DNA of 36,525 bases from a virus: positions 1 to 36,525 of the IMG/VR virus record IMGVR_UViG_3300035670_000692. The stretch is one strand, 5' to 3'. The position numbers and the translations under genes are program-made. The notes under the pieces were generated by a model that saw only the letters and a program-made list of their open reading frames with translations, made no database searches and had not been told where the DNA came from. Shown here piece by piece: positions 29,657-36,398 of this stretch (within the stretch, counting starts at the first letter, position 1; every line of letters starts with the position of its first letter).

Positions 29657-29949
29657 TTCCAGTCTTCTTTACCATCTTCATTTTCAGGGTCGCCATCAGG
29701 ATCGTCAGTGTAGTAGCGAGTACGAGCACAACGCTCTTCGATGGTAGTCATGTGCACTTCATCAGAGATGTTGTATCCATAGATGCCTTCGAGGAAACCA
29801 ATGAAGTCTTTGAGAACTACATCCCATGACTCACAAGATTCAAACACAGAGGTCTTGTGAAGCTGTGTCTCTAGTGGGTATCCTGGCACATGTGGTGTGC
29901 TACGATCAGCGTAAGAAAAGTTATAGATCACTCGATCATCATGTTGCAT
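29653..29949 (-). CDS. Conserved phage hypothetical protein
   Basis: The 98-residue product has VIYNFSYADRSTPHVPGYPL, a central SWDVVLKDFIGFLEGIYGYN and a highly acidic C-terminus (DDPDGDPENEDGKEDW). The FLxFLEGIYGYxI pattern is one I have seen in phage replication clusters. Function unknown. It overlaps the upstream endonuclease gene by 11 bases and the phosphoesterase start by four. Confidence 0.7.
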   Translation of the reverse strand: MQHDDRVIYNFSYADRSTPHVPGYPLETQLHKTSVFESCESWDVVLKDFIGFLEGIYGYNISDEVHMTTIEERCARTRYYTDDPDGDPENEDGKEDWK

Positions 29950-30286
29950 TTGCTTTCTCCAAAGTCTTTAAAAAATATTCAGCATCTACTACTACCAGGG
30001 GCTTGGACCTATTTTGTTTAATAAACAAGACAGGTTCTCCCTTTCCTGTTGCATTCTCTTTCGCTTGGTCATAGTAACCGTATACGGCAATTCGATCCCT
30101 TGACTTGCACTCAACAGAAATGCCAGTTCTTCCTCTCGCAGTGGGGCTGAGGAGGATGTCTTCCCCGTTGGCACCCATGCTCGTTGACCGTACATCATCT
30201 GGCTCAAGACGAAACACTCCTATTATCTGGTCCCGTACCCACTGCTGGAAGGTTCTTCCTTTTGCTTTTGCGCTGCTTGGTTTCAA
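29939..30286 (-). CDS. PD-(D/E)XK-type endonuclease, Holliday resolvase-like
   Basis: A TTG start at 30286 is proposed, preceded by GAAGGAAGATATCTA; an ATG at 30349 would overlap the upstream gene by 146 bases. The 115-residue product has a KAKGRTFQQWVRDQIIGV helix, GEDILLSP (acidic residue) and GISVECKSRDRIAVYGYY, i.e. E-x-K after a catalytic D, as in small resolvase-like nucleases. It would cut branched DNA during replication and packaging. The ATG alternative cannot be excluded. Confidence 0.65.
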   Translation of the reverse strand: MKPSSAKAKGRTFQQWVRDQIIGVFRLEPDDVRSTSMGANGEDILLSPTARGRTGISVECKSRDRIAVYGYYDQAKENATGKGEPVLFIKQNRSKPLVVVDAEYFLKTLEKANAT

Positions 30287-30512
30287 TAGATATCTTCCTT
30301 CGGTTCTTAATCCATGCCTTGGGTATGTGCATCCTAGCATTGGTGTCACTCATGGATATAGTGGAGGCAATACACAGTGCGTGATCTGTTTCGTCAATCA
30401 AGAATCCAACAGTCTTACACTCGTGCACTTCAGCCTTGGTCCCACTAGCCCATCCATTGTCAGCGACAGCATCAACCCACTCGATATAGATTATAGGTTT
30501 GGTGGTGTCCAT
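30204..30512 (-). CDS. Conserved phage hypothetical protein
   Basis: The 102-residue product starts MDTTKPIIYIEWVDAVADNG, has WASGTKAEVHECKTVGFLID and CIASTISMSDTNARMHIPKAW, followed by a basic tail. The IPKAWIKxR end is a pattern I know from phage proteins next to exonuclease genes. It overlaps the upstream exonuclease by 22 bases and the downstream nuclease by 83. The basic tail may contact DNA. No family function known to me. Confidence 0.75.
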   Translation of the reverse strand: MDTTKPIIYIEWVDAVADNGWASGTKAEVHECKTVGFLIDETDHALCIASTISMSDTNARMHIPKAWIKNRRKISIETKQRKSKRKNLPAVGTGPDNRSVSS

Positions 30513-31168
30513 ATCTCACCCTCCTTCCTACGAATCCACAGTAGCTGTGCCATCTCAGTCATGCGGAGAATATCATTATCATACGCCGCTAATACTGCGG
30601 TGAATAAGTCTTTCTCGGTCTTAGCTTCCCCAAGTATTTTTTCTGCTTTCTTGTCACCCACACCCTTGAGACCTGGGATGTTGTCCACTCGATCTCCAGT
30701 GAGAACTTGCTTGTAGAAAGTACGCAGGGTATCTTCTTCGTCCACATAATACTTCTTCTCTTTAACAAAGTTATAATGCCATCCACGAATCATATCAAGA
30801 TCCTTGTCGATGGAATAGATAACATAATCATATGGGTCCATTGAGTAGGCAGCGATACCAATAGCATCATCAGCTTCTTGATCCTCTACCATCTCAAAAC
30901 CCCAGGACTTAACAAGATACTCACGAAGCAAGGCGTAGTGCACAGGCTTCTCAGCCTTACGGTTGCCCTTGTATGGTGCCTCCTTAGCTATCTCCATGCG
31001 GAAGTTGTTGGACCCAGTAAGATACCCTTGGTAGTCTCCTACACTAGGCATCATTACTAGATCTTCCAACATCACAGCCATGCGTGAGATAGCGATACTC
31101 TCAGTCTCTTCGTTGGCAGCAAAGCCAATACGATAGACAAAGATGTCACCATCTAACAAGGCTTTCAT
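30491..31168 (-). CDS. 5'-3' exonuclease, FEN-like
   Basis: The 225-residue product shows the acidic centres of a flap/5'-exonuclease: LLDGDIFVYR at the start, DQEADDAIGIAAY in the middle, YSIDKDLDMI, and TGDRVDNIPGLKGVG, a helix-3-turn-helix DNA-binding motif. It corresponds to the T7 gp6 role of primer removal and host DNA breakdown. It lies directly after the single-strand binding protein gene (TAATG). Length is close to a minimal FEN. Confidence 0.9.
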   Translation of the reverse strand: MKALLDGDIFVYRIGFAANEETESIAISRMAVMLEDLVMMPSVGDYQGYLTGSNNFRMEIAKEAPYKGNRKAEKPVHYALLREYLVKSWGFEMVEDQEADDAIGIAAYSMDPYDYVIYSIDKDLDMIRGWHYNFVKEKKYYVDEEDTLRTFYKQVLTGDRVDNIPGLKGVGDKKAEKILGEAKTEKDLFTAVLAAYDNDILRMTEMAQLLWIRRKEGEIWTPPNL

Positions 31169-31566
31169 TACAGGACATCAGCCGTGTCGAGAGGAGCAGA
31201 GCCAGCATACTCAACCAAGTCAGTCACGACCAGACGATTGATACCAACACCTACACCAGACTTGCCATTAACCTTGTAGTTAAAGGGCTGGACAAGGGCG
31301 ATGCCTCGTGAACCATTACCTACCTTCACAGTGATGGGGTTGCCCTGAGCATCCTCTGCTTTGATAGGATAGTTCTTAGACTTCGCAGTGATAAAGAAAC
31401 CTTTATCTTCTTTGTTACGAACATTGACACCGCAGTCTTCCAGAGCCTTGATAGCTGGCTTGGACAGATTGCAGAGGTCCACCTGATACTTACCTGACAT
31501 GGTGTTAGGTGTATCAAGGAAAGCCCACATGATGTCAGCTTCGATCTTAAGAGGTTTCAAATCCAT
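31168..31566 (-). CDS. Single-strand DNA-binding protein, gp2.5-like
   Basis: The ATG at 31566 follows TCAGGAGAACACT. The 132-residue product (MDLKPLKIEADIMWAFLDTP) has an OB-fold-like strand pattern with ANIDTP-like TPNTMSGKYQVDLCNLS and NVRNKEDKGFFITAKSKNYP, then GNGSRGIALVQPFNYKVNG. Short acidic C-terminus (DTADVL). The family is inferred from position between polymerase and exonuclease and similarity in style to phage gp2.5-type proteins. Own promoter at 31595. Confidence 0.75.
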   Translation of the reverse strand: MDLKPLKIEADIMWAFLDTPNTMSGKYQVDLCNLSKPAIKALEDCGVNVRNKEDKGFFITAKSKNYPIKAEDAQGNPITVKVGNGSRGIALVQPFNYKVNGKSGVGVGINRLVVTDLVEYAGSAPLDTADVL

Positions 31567-31594
31567 AGTGTTCTCCTGAACAAGTTAAAGTAAT

Positions 31595-31622
31595 ATTATA
31601 CCACAGTTTACAACAAAGTCAA
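31595..31622 (-). promoter_or_regulatory. Leftward sigma70-like promoter for SSB and exonuclease
   Basis: Minus strand TTGACT (31622-31617), 16-base spacer ending TGG, TATAAT (31600-31595). It lies in the 50-base gap between polymerase and SSB genes, so it raises expression of the abundant SSB. Confidence 0.85.
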
Positions 31623-33274
31623 TGGGTTTCTGCCCACGACTTACCTACTCGGTACTCCCCTGTCAACGGACAACGAAGCCCAAGTACCTTCCCCGCTTCC
31701 TCAATTGACGCAACCGCATAGCGACCAACTTTTTCAGCGTGATCTTTATGAACTTCAAGCTGCCATTCATCATGGACATTAGCAACGAAGTGAGCATTAA
31801 GTTTTTCTTTCTGTATCTTTGCGTTCAATATAATCAACGCTTGTTTCATGACCACTGCACCAGCACCTTGTAGTAGTGTGTTAAGTGCTGCGTGTGCGGA
31901 ACGAATTTGTAGTTGCCTACCATCGAGTCCAGGTACCCAGCCTTTCGAAGCCACCCTCTCAACTTTTGCCCTGAGTGCTTTGAGTGCTGGTGTGTTATCC
32001 AGAAAAGATGCAATGAGGTCTTGCCCTTCTTTCTTCCCACCACCCACAATTGCCCCGATCTTCGCTGGTCCCGCCCCGTATAGGAATGCGTAGATAAAGG
32101 TCTTGGCTTGCGGTCTAGTCTCAAGCCCTGCAGCAACTTGGTTTTTGGTGTGGATATCACCCTCACAGACTTCTCGAACATAATCATCATCCCTCATATA
32201 GTGTGCAAGCATTCTAAGTTCTAAGCTTGCTGCGTCTGCACCAACCAATAGATAGTTATCTAAATCTACTGTCCAACAATCCCTACACTCATGACCCCAA
32301 GGACTGCTACCACTAGGTACCTGAGCCATGTTGGGTGAGTGGTGTGTCATTCGTCCCGTGACTGCTCCGTTGGTGATGACCTTACCGTGAACCCTTCCGT
32401 CTTCAGATACAGCTTCAAGCCACGACTCAACCTGAGCCACCCGTTTCTGAACGAGTAGGTACTCGGCAATCTGTCGTGCTTCTGGAAGATCAACTCCTGC
32501 CAAGACTTTTTCATCAACGATCACCTGCCCTTTCTCAGTGTGCTTGTCTGGCACCCAGCCCAGTGACATCAGCCTAGCTGCAATCTGTTGCCTGCTACCA
32601 GGGTTGAACACCTCGACATTATCCTTAAGCTTCTTGCCTGTCTTCTCAGAGATACGCTCAGTGACAATGGGTGGGAACACTACTTGAAGTTCTTCTTCGA
32701 TTGACGAGAGCATCGTCTTCCAAGTTGCCACCAAGCTAGTAGCCTTCGCACGATCAAGTTTAAATCCATGTCTCTCCTGTCTTGATACGATGACAGCAAC
32801 ATCGTGTTCGAGATTGATACAGCGTTCATCCCAGTCCTTCAGTGAATTAAGTAAATGTTGGTACAGCTTGGCAGTGACCTCCACATCTTGGATGCAGTAG
32901 TCAATCATCTCCCGGGTTAAGCCGCCCTCGAAGTTCGTGAAGTTCCCTTTGTGATTCCCTAGCCGTTTTCCCCATGCGTCCAGGCTGTGACCTCCCTCGA
33001 GGCTTGGACTCAGTAGCCTCGACATCACCAGTGTATCTTTCACTTGGCTCGTACGAATCTTCAAGAGCCATTGCCGATTCAAGATCGGTGCATCGAACCC
33101 AATGATGTTGTGTCCAACGAATAGATCGTCCTGTCTTAGATACTCGCTCAAACTTTTTGCTTCCGTCCATACCTTCACTTCACCTGTAGTTATATCTTTT
33201 GTTACGCAACACCAGATGGTGTCGTGCTTTAGGTTTGTTTCAATGTCTATGATTAAAGTTCTAGAGTGGTTCAT
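31619..33274 (-). CDS. Family A DNA polymerase with 3'-5' exonuclease
   Basis: The 551-residue product is a replicative polymerase. Exonuclease motifs: LIIDIETN (residues 7-14), GHNIIGFDAPIL and YCIQDVEVTAKLY. Polymerase motifs: A, VGADAASLELRMLAHY (about 350); B, KTFIYAFLYGAG (about 395-406); C, NVHDEWQLEV (about 500). It is clearly shorter than T7 polymerase (704) and I see no thioredoxin-binding-type insertion. The Tyr in KTFIY corresponds to the T7 Tyr526 position. It starts 14 bases inside the helicase gene. Confidence 0.95.
   Translation of the reverse strand: MNHSRTLIIDIETNLKHDTIWCCVTKDITTGEVKVWTEAKSLSEYLRQDDLFVGHNIIGFDAPILNRQWLLKIRTSQVKDTLVMSRLLSPSLEGGHSLDAWGKRLGNHKGNFTNFEGGLTREMIDYCIQDVEVTAKLYQHLLNSLKDWDERCINLEHDVAVIVSRQERHGFKLDRAKATSLVATWKTMLSSIEEELQVVFPPIVTERISEKTGKKLKDNVEVFNPGSRQQIAARLMSLGWVPDKHTEKGQVIVDEKVLAGVDLPEARQIAEYLLVQKRVAQVESWLEAVSEDGRVHGKVITNGAVTGRMTHHSPNMAQVPSGSSPWGHECRDCWTVDLDNYLLVGADAASLELRMLAHYMRDDDYVREVCEGDIHTKNQVAAGLETRPQAKTFIYAFLYGAGPAKIGAIVGGGKKEGQDLIASFLDNTPALKALRAKVERVASKGWVPGLDGRQLQIRSAHAALNTLLQGAGAVVMKQALIILNAKIQKEKLNAHFVANVHDEWQLEVHKDHAEKVGRYAVASIEEAGKVLGLRCPLTGEYRVGKSWAETH
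32249..32262. repeat. Dispersed 14-mer, exact copy in the polymerase gene
   Basis: The plus strand reads TAGATAGTTATCTA; on the coding strand it spells codons for DNYL just before polymerase motif A. Confidence 0.7.
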
Positions 33275-34877
33275 CAGTACGCTCTGTCATCCTTCCTGTA
33301 GCCCTATCATAGTATAGCATACTGGCTGGTCCTGTCAAGCCACTGAAGCGATTCTTTAGCACTCGCACCCTGGTGGTGTGTCGCTCCATAGGATCTTCAT
33401 GCTGTCCGTTACGCTCCAATCCAAGCACGATGTCAGACAGTTGACCAATGGAACCAGAGCCTCGAAGCTGAGACAGGCTGGTAGCTGCACCTTCTTCGTG
33501 ACCCTTGGTATCAGGACGCTTCAAGTGTGACACTGCGAACAGTGCGATGTTGGTCTCCTGCACGATCATACGAAGACGAGTCATAATCTCATCAAGTGCT
33601 TTACGCTCATCGCCATTGTCTTGAGAGGATACCACAATGCTGACATGATCCAAGAAGATATACTTGCAAGACAAAGCTTTAGCCATAAACCGAACCCGAC
33701 TAATAATATTGTCGATAGCAGTGCTACCAAAATGGTCAAACAAATAAATGCGATCAGTCCCAAGGGTAGAATCAAAAGCCATTCGAAGTTCATCGTCAGT
33801 TACCTCAGCGTCTGGTAGGTGTAGTGGTTTGTTAACAGCAAGAGACATGATTGACTTGGCAGTCTTCTTGACTGACTCCTCAAGGAACAGTAGTCCAATG
33901 TTGTCGTTGGTATTGTTGAGTACATGGTAGACAATCTCTCGTAGGAACTGACTCTTGCCCAGCCCTGAGCCTGCTGTCACAGTGATCAACTCACCAGCAC
34001 GAATGCCATAGGTCAACTCGTTCATGCCCTGGTATGGGTACAAGCACTCAGCCTTCTCGATGGGTTGGTTGACCAGATCCCACAGCCCCTTACCTGCAAC
34101 GATACCATCAGGTACGAACTGCTCAGACTGCCACCACTTCTCTACGAATTGTTTCCCTTCTTGCTGGGATAGATAGTCACACGCATCTTTGAATCCACCC
34201 GTGTGCTTATAGACTCGGGTCTTGGTCCCAAACAACTCAGCAACCTGAGCAGCAGCAGTTGTCCCAGGTTCGTCACCATCAAAGCATACGACAATATTCT
34301 CGAACGAGTCGAGCCATTCATAATGTGTCTTACAATCCTGAAGTGCAGATCCTGCACCATTCCTAACGCTGACGACAGGATACCTTGAACCCAACATCTG
34401 ATAGGCAGCAAGCGCATCGAACTCTCCTTCTACAATCGTGACATACTTGCCACCCTTATTAAATAACTGCTGACCAAAGAGACCAGCATCCTTCCATGAA
34501 CCCTCGACTGAGAACTTCTTATCCTCGATGCCTCGCTTCTTGTACGCCACCACATCGCTACCATCCCCATAGTATGGGAATAGATAGTTATCTTTGTGAG
34601 TACCGACACCATAGGCAAGACAGGTGTCCCTGGTAATGCCCCTAGAAGACACGGAACGGTACTCTAGAGAGGCTGCTGGGGTGAGGGTAAGGGTGTGCAT
34701 AGTAAGCTTCTGTTTGAGGGTCTCTGAGAGGCTTCCAGAGCCTCCTGGTTTAGGGCTAACTGTATGGCTGGTTGTCTTCCCACATGAGTAGCACTTGGTT
34801 CCCCAGTCGTACTCAGTCAAAGCATCAGACGAACCACAGTCAGGACAAGGTTGATGGGTAGCAATTTGTTGTGCCAT
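33261..34877 (-). CDS. T7-gp4-like primase-helicase
   Basis: The 538-residue fused enzyme has a zinc-binding domain with C11, C14, C29 and C32 (CPDC...CYSC), a TOPRIM primase (TIVEGEFDALAAY at about 147; CFDGDEPG at about 198) and a RecA-like hexameric helicase (Walker A TAGSGLGKSQ at about 300; Walker B YIFLDHVSIV at about 408; SHLKRP downstream). It would unwind DNA and make primers at the fork with the polymerase that follows. Slightly shorter than T7 gp4 (566). It overlaps the preceding gene by one base. Confidence 0.95.
   Translation of the reverse strand: MAQQIATHQPCPDCGSSDALTEYDWGTKCYSCGKTTSHTVSPKPGGSGSLSETLKQKLTMHTLTLTPAASLEYRSVSSRGITRDTCLAYGVGTHKDNYLFPYYGDGSDVVAYKKRGIEDKKFSVEGSWKDAGLFGQQLFNKGGKYVTIVEGEFDALAAYQMLGSRYPVVSVRNGAGSALQDCKTHYEWLDSFENIVVCFDGDEPGTTAAAQVAELFGTKTRVYKHTGGFKDACDYLSQQEGKQFVEKWWQSEQFVPDGIVAGKGLWDLVNQPIEKAECLYPYQGMNELTYGIRAGELITVTAGSGLGKSQFLREIVYHVLNNTNDNIGLLFLEESVKKTAKSIMSLAVNKPLHLPDAEVTDDELRMAFDSTLGTDRIYLFDHFGSTAIDNIISRVRFMAKALSCKYIFLDHVSIVVSSQDNGDERKALDEIMTRLRMIVQETNIALFAVSHLKRPDTKGHEEGAATSLSQLRGSGSIGQLSDIVLGLERNGQHEDPMERHTTRVRVLKNRFSGLTGPASMLYYDRATGRMTERTDEPL
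33311..33338 (-). promoter_or_regulatory. Internal leftward promoter before the polymerase gene
   Basis: Minus strand TTGACA (33338-33333), 16-base spacer ending TGC, TATACT (33316-33311). It lies in the 3' end of the helicase gene and would start transcripts about 30 bases upstream of the polymerase ATG. Confidence 0.65.
34581..34594. repeat. Dispersed 14-mer, one mismatch, in the helicase gene
   Basis: The plus strand reads TAGATAGTTATCTT, one base from the exact copies. The coding strand again spells DNYL codons. Confidence 0.6.
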
Positions 34878-35074
34878 TAGAAGGGTACATCCTCAAAGAG
34901 ATGGGAATGATCAGACTTACGAACCAGATGATTACGCTCGATAGAGTCCAGCAATTCGAACAGATCAGCCATGACATGGGTGACACCATACATGTTGACA
35001 AGTGTAACCATATCTTGAAGTGTGTGGTAGTAAGCTGCTTCTTTACCTGCTGCTTCTACTTCTTCATAGTTCAT
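34877..35074 (-). CDS. Small hypothetical protein before the helicase
   Basis: The ATG at 35074 follows AAAGGATACTTAGA. The 65-residue product is helical: MNYEEVEAAGKEAAYYHTLQ, DMVTLVNMYGVTHVMADLFE, then SIERNHLVRKSDHSHLF. It overlaps the primase-helicase start by one base, so the two are probably coupled. It may assist the helicase, but no family is recognised. The leader carries TACTTAGTA repeats and a promoter at 35138. Confidence 0.75.
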   Translation of the reverse strand: MNYEEVEAAGKEAAYYHTLQDMVTLVNMYGVTHVMADLFELLDSIERNHLVRKSDHSHLFEDVPF

Positions 35075-35137
35075 TCTAAGTATCCTTTAAATAATTATTA
35101 ATAATATACTAAGTAATACTAAGTATACTATAGAGAT

Positions 35138-35166
35138 AGTATAACACTATTGATGATCGTTGTCAA
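35138..35166 (-). promoter_or_regulatory. Leftward sigma70-like promoter for the replication cluster
   Basis: Minus strand TTGACA (35166-35161), 17-base spacer ending TGT, TATACT (35143-35138). The AT-rich leader (35131-35075) holds two TACTTAGTA copies, the palindrome ATTATTAATAAT (35094-35105) and GATACTTAGAAT next to the start codon. Confidence 0.8.
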
Positions 35167-35371
35167 GCTCAAAATCCACATCATCAAGGCTATCGTGATC
35201 AGTAACCATGTCATCCTCTTCATGTGCTAGGTCTGTCCTATCTAAGCTTGCAACATCATCACTAATAGTATAGTAGCAATGGTTGCATAAGTCAAGAAAT
35301 TCATTGCTGCTTGCAGACTTTCGTGTTGCTTCGTAGTCAGACAGCAGGGCATTACAGGAGAGACACCTCAT
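35147..35371 (-). CDS. Small zinc-binding conserved phage protein
   Basis: The ATG at 35371 overlaps the upstream TGA (ATGA); a TTG at 35383 is less likely. The 74-residue product begins MRCLSCNALLSDYEATRKSA and has LDLCNHCYYTISDD: two CxxC pairs, i.e. a small zinc ribbon. The C-terminal third is very acidic (EEDDMVTDHDSLDDVDFELD). The MRCLxCNxxLSDYExTRK pattern is one I recognise from phage genomes; function unknown. A promoter overlaps its 3' end. Confidence 0.8.
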   Translation of the reverse strand: MRCLSCNALLSDYEATRKSASSNEFLDLCNHCYYTISDDVASLDRTDLAHEEDDMVTDHDSLDDVDFELDNDHQ

Positions 35372-35565
35372 TGCATCACCCAATCTGCATTGACATGGCT
35401 GTAGTAATAGATCTTACCATTGTTACCAAGCCCAATGATATTACCATTCTTGTCAGAAGTCAAGGCAATAATCTCTATCGGTTTTTTAGGGACAAGATTA
35501 TCAATCTCCGTTGATCCTGCGTCATCTTCGACCATCTTCTTATTTCGTCCAGTGTTCTTAGGCAT
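35368..35565 (-). CDS. Small hypothetical protein overlapping the DUF1289 gene
   Basis: The 65-residue product from ATG at 35565 (MPKNTGRNKKMVEDDAGSTE) ends in beta-like IIALTSDKNGNIIGLGNNGK and YYSHVNADW. A GGAAG lies upstream. An alternative ATG at 35535 would shorten it to 55 residues. The first 91 bases overlap the DUF1289 frame. The GNIIGLGNNGKIYYY stretch has the look of a real beta repeat. Function unknown. Confidence 0.6.
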   Translation of the reverse strand: MPKNTGRNKKMVEDDAGSTEIDNLVPKKPIEIIALTSDKNGNIIGLGNNGKIYYYSHVNADWVMQ

Positions 35566-35636
35566 GAGTCACATCTTCCTTTGTAGTGGTTAACTTTACA
35601 TTGTTTAATACATGGCGACAGAGGAACTTCATCCAT
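35475..35636 (-). CDS. DUF1289 family protein (53 aa)
   Basis: A complete 54-codon frame from ATG at 35636 to TAG at 35477-35475 encodes MDEVPLSPCIKQCKVNHYKG, then RCDSCLRTLDEIRRWSKMTQ and DQRRLIILSLKNR. This is the DUF1289 signature (SPCxxxC...CxxCxRTxxEIxxWxxM), with four cysteines presumed to hold a metal or Fe-S site. Bacterial members are small proteins of unknown role. The start overlaps the ThyX stop by eight bases. It overlaps the next gene by 91 bases in another frame. Confidence 0.8.
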   Translation of the reverse strand: MDEVPLSPCIKQCKVNHYKGRCDSCLRTLDEIRRWSKMTQDQRRLIILSLKNR

Positions 35637-36255
35637 CCATTGCTTCCATGACATTGGGTACTAGCATCTTCAGGTTCTCCCTGCATTGCTTGGCAATCTC
35701 TCGGTGCTCTAGCTGTGTCTCTTCTGAACAACGAATCTCACAGTAGTGAAGCCATGACCTGAGAGTACCATTAACATACATCCTACTGACTGTCAACCCT
35801 TCAGGTAGTACCTTACGAGTAACCTCCTTGGCGAGTCCCATCTTGTTACCCCAGTCATACACTGCACCAGCGAAGTCAATGACTGCTCTTTGTTTCTCAT
35901 TCCATACAGAGATCATACCATAGTCAGTACAAGGAATACTGTTCTGCCTGTTGGTCTTGTCCTGCATACGAGCATCAACATACTCAAACTCTGTAGGTAT
36001 AGCGTAACGCTGACTGAACTCTTGGAATGTAAAGCTACGATGACGAAGGATCTGTCGTGCGATATCCCTGGTGGTCTCGATACTCATACAGACATTGACC
36101 ATCTCAAATGGGGACCAGTGCTTGTGCTTGATCAGATATCGAATCAGCTTCTCATACTCAGTGCTGGTCTGGTTCTCAGGGTTAGAGACACGAGCCATCA
36201 TAGCAATCAGTCGTTCAGCATCTGGTGTAGCCCAGACTAGTGCAACATCACTCAT
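35629..36255 (-). CDS. thyX: FAD-dependent thymidylate synthase
   Basis: The start at 36255 (MSDVALVWATPDAERLIAMM) follows GGAGAAGAACAC; an upstream in-frame ATG is less likely. The 208-residue enzyme makes dTMP from dUMP with reduced flavin and methylene-tetrahydrofolate. The ThyX motif RHRSFTFQEFSQRY (RHRx7S) is intact, preceded by ILRHR-type helix text and HWSPFEMV. It lies in the leftward unit with the B12-dependent reductase. It overlaps the small membrane-protein gene by four bases. Confidence 0.95.
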   Translation of the reverse strand: MSDVALVWATPDAERLIAMMARVSNPENQTSTEYEKLIRYLIKHKHWSPFEMVNVCMSIETTRDIARQILRHRSFTFQEFSQRYAIPTEFEYVDARMQDKTNRQNSIPCTDYGMISVWNEKQRAVIDFAGAVYDWGNKMGLAKEVTRKVLPEGLTVSRMYVNGTLRSWLHYCEIRCSEETQLEHREIAKQCRENLKMLVPNVMEAMDG

Positions 36256-36398
36256 GTGTTCTTCTCCTTGTTTTCCATCTTCCACAATATGTCTTTGTAT
36301 AGTTCAACGAACCCAAAGTAACTATTCCTGAGAACGATGTATGGAATAATCCAGAAAAAGAAAGTGAGAGCAAGAAACGCTGCTAATGCTTTCTTCAT
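36252..36398 (-). CDS. Small membrane protein (48 aa)
   Basis: A complete frame runs from ATG at 36398 (after GGAGAAGAACAC) to TGA at 36254-36252, which overlaps the ThyX start. The product is MKKALAAFLALTFFFWIIPY followed by IVLRNSYFGFVELYKDILWK and a charged tail. A basic start and a long hydrophobic stretch suggest one membrane span with the charged end in the cytoplasm. Its ribosome binding site GGAGAAGAACAC is identical to that of thyX. Function unknown. Confidence 0.65.
   Translation of the reverse strand: MKKALAAFLALTFFFWIIPYIVLRNSYFGFVELYKDILWKMENKEKNT

Noticed and set aside
30105-30716. Plus-strand frame of 203 codons opposite nuclease and exonuclease genes
   Set aside because: It is opposite to well-supported genes, with no promoter or ribosome binding site and no family pattern.
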